7,560 bases of DNA from Flavobacteriales bacterium CG18_big_fil_WC_8_21_14_2_50_32_9. Lineage in GTDB: Bacteria > Bacteroidota > Bacteroidia > Flavobacteriales_E > Vicingaceae. Each line of letters begins with the position of its first letter. Position 1 is the first letter of the stretch. This document shows positions 6,077 to 7,560 of this stretch, in pieces. A program made the translations under genes and the position numbers. The notes beneath the pieces were generated by a model. It did not search any database, was not told the DNA's origin, and was given only the letters and a program-made list of their open reading frames with translations. The DNA lies in assembly GCA_002770955.1 (NCBI GenBank), contig PCUH01000075.1:23451-31010 (forward strand), read 5' to 3'.

Positions 6077-7560
6077 ATGGGATTTCCTTCTGATATTGAG
6101 ATAGCTCAAAAAAATGTTATGAAACACATTACAAAAATTTCATCTTATTTAAACATCAATGAAGATGATATAGAAATGTATGGTAAATACAAGGCAAAAC
6201 TTCCGTTATCATTAATTAACAATAATAATATTGAAAAAAGCAACTTAGTTTTAGTTACAGCATTAACACCAACTCCTGCTGGAGAAGGGAAAACAACTAC
6301 TTCTATTGGGTTAACTGAAGGATTAAATAAAATAGGCAAAAAAGCAACTGTAGTGCTAAGAGAACCTTCTTTAGGCCCTGTTTTCGGAATTAAAGGTGGT
6401 GCTGCTGGAGGTGGTTACGCTCAAGTTGTTCCTATGGAAGATATTAATTTACATTTTACGGGCGATTTTTCGGCTATTGAAAAAGCAAATAATTTATTAG
6501 CTGCTCTTATTGATAACAATATTCAAAATAAAAATAGCACCTTAAACATAGACCCTAGAACCATCGTTTGGAAAAGAGTTATGGACATGAACGACAGGTC
6601 GTTGAGAGAAATTGTGATTGGTTTAGGTGGCACAGGAAATGGAGTTCCTCGTCAAGATGGTTTTAACATTACTCCTGCTTCCGAAGTAATGGCTATTCTT
6701 TGTATGTCGGAAAGTTTTAGCGATTTAAAAACAAAACTAGGAAACATTTTTATTGGATTTTCTTTTGATAAGAAACCTATTTATGCTCGTGATTTAAAAG
6801 CAGAAAATGCTATGGCTATTTTATTGAAAGATGCCATAAAACCTAATTTAGTTCAAACTTTAGAAGGAAATCCTGCTATTATTCACGGTGGTCCTTTTGC
6901 CAACATTGCTCAAGGTACAAACACCATTTTAGCAACAAAAATGGGGTTATCTTTGTCTGAATATGTTATTACTGAGGCTGGTTTTGGAGCCGATTTAGGT
7001 GCCGAAAAGTTTTTAGATATAAAATGTGTTTCTGGTGGATTAAAACCAAAAGCGTTGGTGTTGGTAGCAACAATAAGAGCATTGCGTCATCATGGAGGAG
7101 CACCAAAAGAACAATACAACGATGCTAATCTTGAACGTGTTGAAAAAGGATTTGCTAATTTAGAAAAGCACATCGAGAATTGTAAGAAATTTGGTTTAAA
7201 CCCTGTTGTAGCAATAAATGCTTTCCCAAGCGATTCTGATGCAGAAGTGAAGTTCATTCAAGAAAAATGTGCAAAACTAGACGTGAAAGCTATTGTTGCC
7301 GAAGGATTTGCAAAAGGTGGTGATGGAATGACAAATTTAGCTCATGCAGTTGTAGCTGAAATTGAAGCAGGTAAAAATAATTTCAAACCGCTTTATGATT
7401 GGAATTTACCCATCAAAGAAAAAATTGAAAAAATAGCTAAAGAAATTTATGGTGCTGATGGTGTAGAATATTCAAAAAAAGCACTTATTGATTTACGAAA
7501 AATTGAAGATTTAGGAATGCGAAGCCTACCTATTTGTATGGCAAAAACTCAAAAATCTTT
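6077..7560 (+). CDS. fhs: Formate-tetrahydrofolate ligase (3' end outside window)
   Basis: The first 494 residues of a family that is about 555 long are present; the remainder lies past the right edge. The enzyme joins formate to tetrahydrofolate with ATP to give 10-formyl-THF for purine and formyl-methionine synthesis, in the cytoplasm. The ATG at 6077 yields MGFPSDIEIAQK, a typical family N-terminus. TPTPAGEGKTT (64-74) is the phosphate-binding loop, REPSLGPVFGIKGGAAGGG (95-113) leads into YAQVVPMEDINLHFTGD, and GNPAIIHGGPFANIAQGTN and TEAGFGADLGAEKFLDIKC further on are also highly conserved. No frameshift or missing key residue was seen. It diverges from ribBA. Both RibBA reactions release formate, which this enzyme uses, but such adjacency may be chance. 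No partner folate gene (folD, purU) is in view. Confidence 0.95.
   Translation, partial: MGFPSDIEIAQKNVMKHITKISSYLNINEDDIEMYGKYKAKLPLSLINNNNIEKSNLVLVTALTPTPAGEGKTTTSIGLTEGLNKIGKKATVVLREPSLGPVFGIKGGAAGGGYAQVVPMEDINLHFTGDFSAIEKANNLLAALIDNNIQNKNSTLNIDPRTIVWKRVMDMNDRSLREIVIGLGGTGNGVPRQDGFNITPASEVMAILCMSESFSDLKTKLGNIFIGFSFDKKPIYARDLKAENAMAILLKDAIKPNLVQTLEGNPAIIHGGPFANIAQGTNTILATKMGLSLSEYVITEAGFGADLGAEKFLDIKCVSGGLKPKALVLVATIRALRHHGGAPKEQYNDANLERVEKGFANLEKHIENCKKFGLNPVVAINAFPSDSDAEVKFIQEKCAKLDVKAIVAEGFAKGGDGMTNLAHAVVAEIEAGKNNFKPLYDWNLPIKEKIEKIAKEIYGADGVEYSKKALIDLRKIEDLGMRSLPICMAKTQKS

Noticed and set aside
6145..6339. 64-codon minus-strand frame
   Set aside because: It is antisense to the conserved P-loop region of fhs.

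Overview
The window is about 7.5 kb of AT-rich DNA that looks like an ordinary chromosomal segment of a Bacteroidota bacterium, most likely a flavobacterial relative. The grounds are: a gliding-motility lipoprotein (GldD) known only from this phylum; a TonB-dependent receptor with an N-terminal carboxypeptidase-regulatory-like domain; absence of Shine-Dalgarno sequences before the starts; and two perfect copies of the Bacteroidota -7 promoter box (TAnnTTTG, here TAATTTTG). No phage, IS, CRISPR, tRNA or rRNA signal was seen.

Layout: (1) 1-2411, minus strand, is a TonB-dependent outer-membrane receptor whose 3' end lies outside the window; it appears to start at TTG. (2) 2412-2594 is a divergent intergenic region with a good promoter for the receptor. 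(3) 2595-3572, plus strand, is a secreted SLT-type lytic transglycosylase. (4) 3573-3611 is a short convergent gap with no convincing terminator. (5) 3612-5918, minus strand, holds three genes in transcriptional order ribBA, ruvX, gldD. ruvX and gldD overlap by four bases (ATGA). ribBA and ruvX are separated by 106 bp, most of it an unusual 14-bp tandem array with a facing, degraded inverted copy. (6) 5919-6076 is a second divergent intergenic region with a promoter box very close to ribBA. (7) 6077-7560, plus strand, is formate-tetrahydrofolate ligase (fhs), running off the right edge.

Functionally the genes are a mix of envelope functions (receptor, murein hydrolase, GldD) and core metabolism or information processing (riboflavin synthesis, RuvX, one-carbon metabolism). 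They do not form one dedicated pathway. The ruvX-gldD overlap implies translational coupling, and ribBA may be co-transcribed with them. I found no convincing new multi-gene system. The most unusual element is the 14-bp inverted repeat array in front of ruvX. Smaller points are the TTG start of the receptor, a gldD placed outside its usual gldE neighbourhood, and four cysteines in the secreted transglycosylase.
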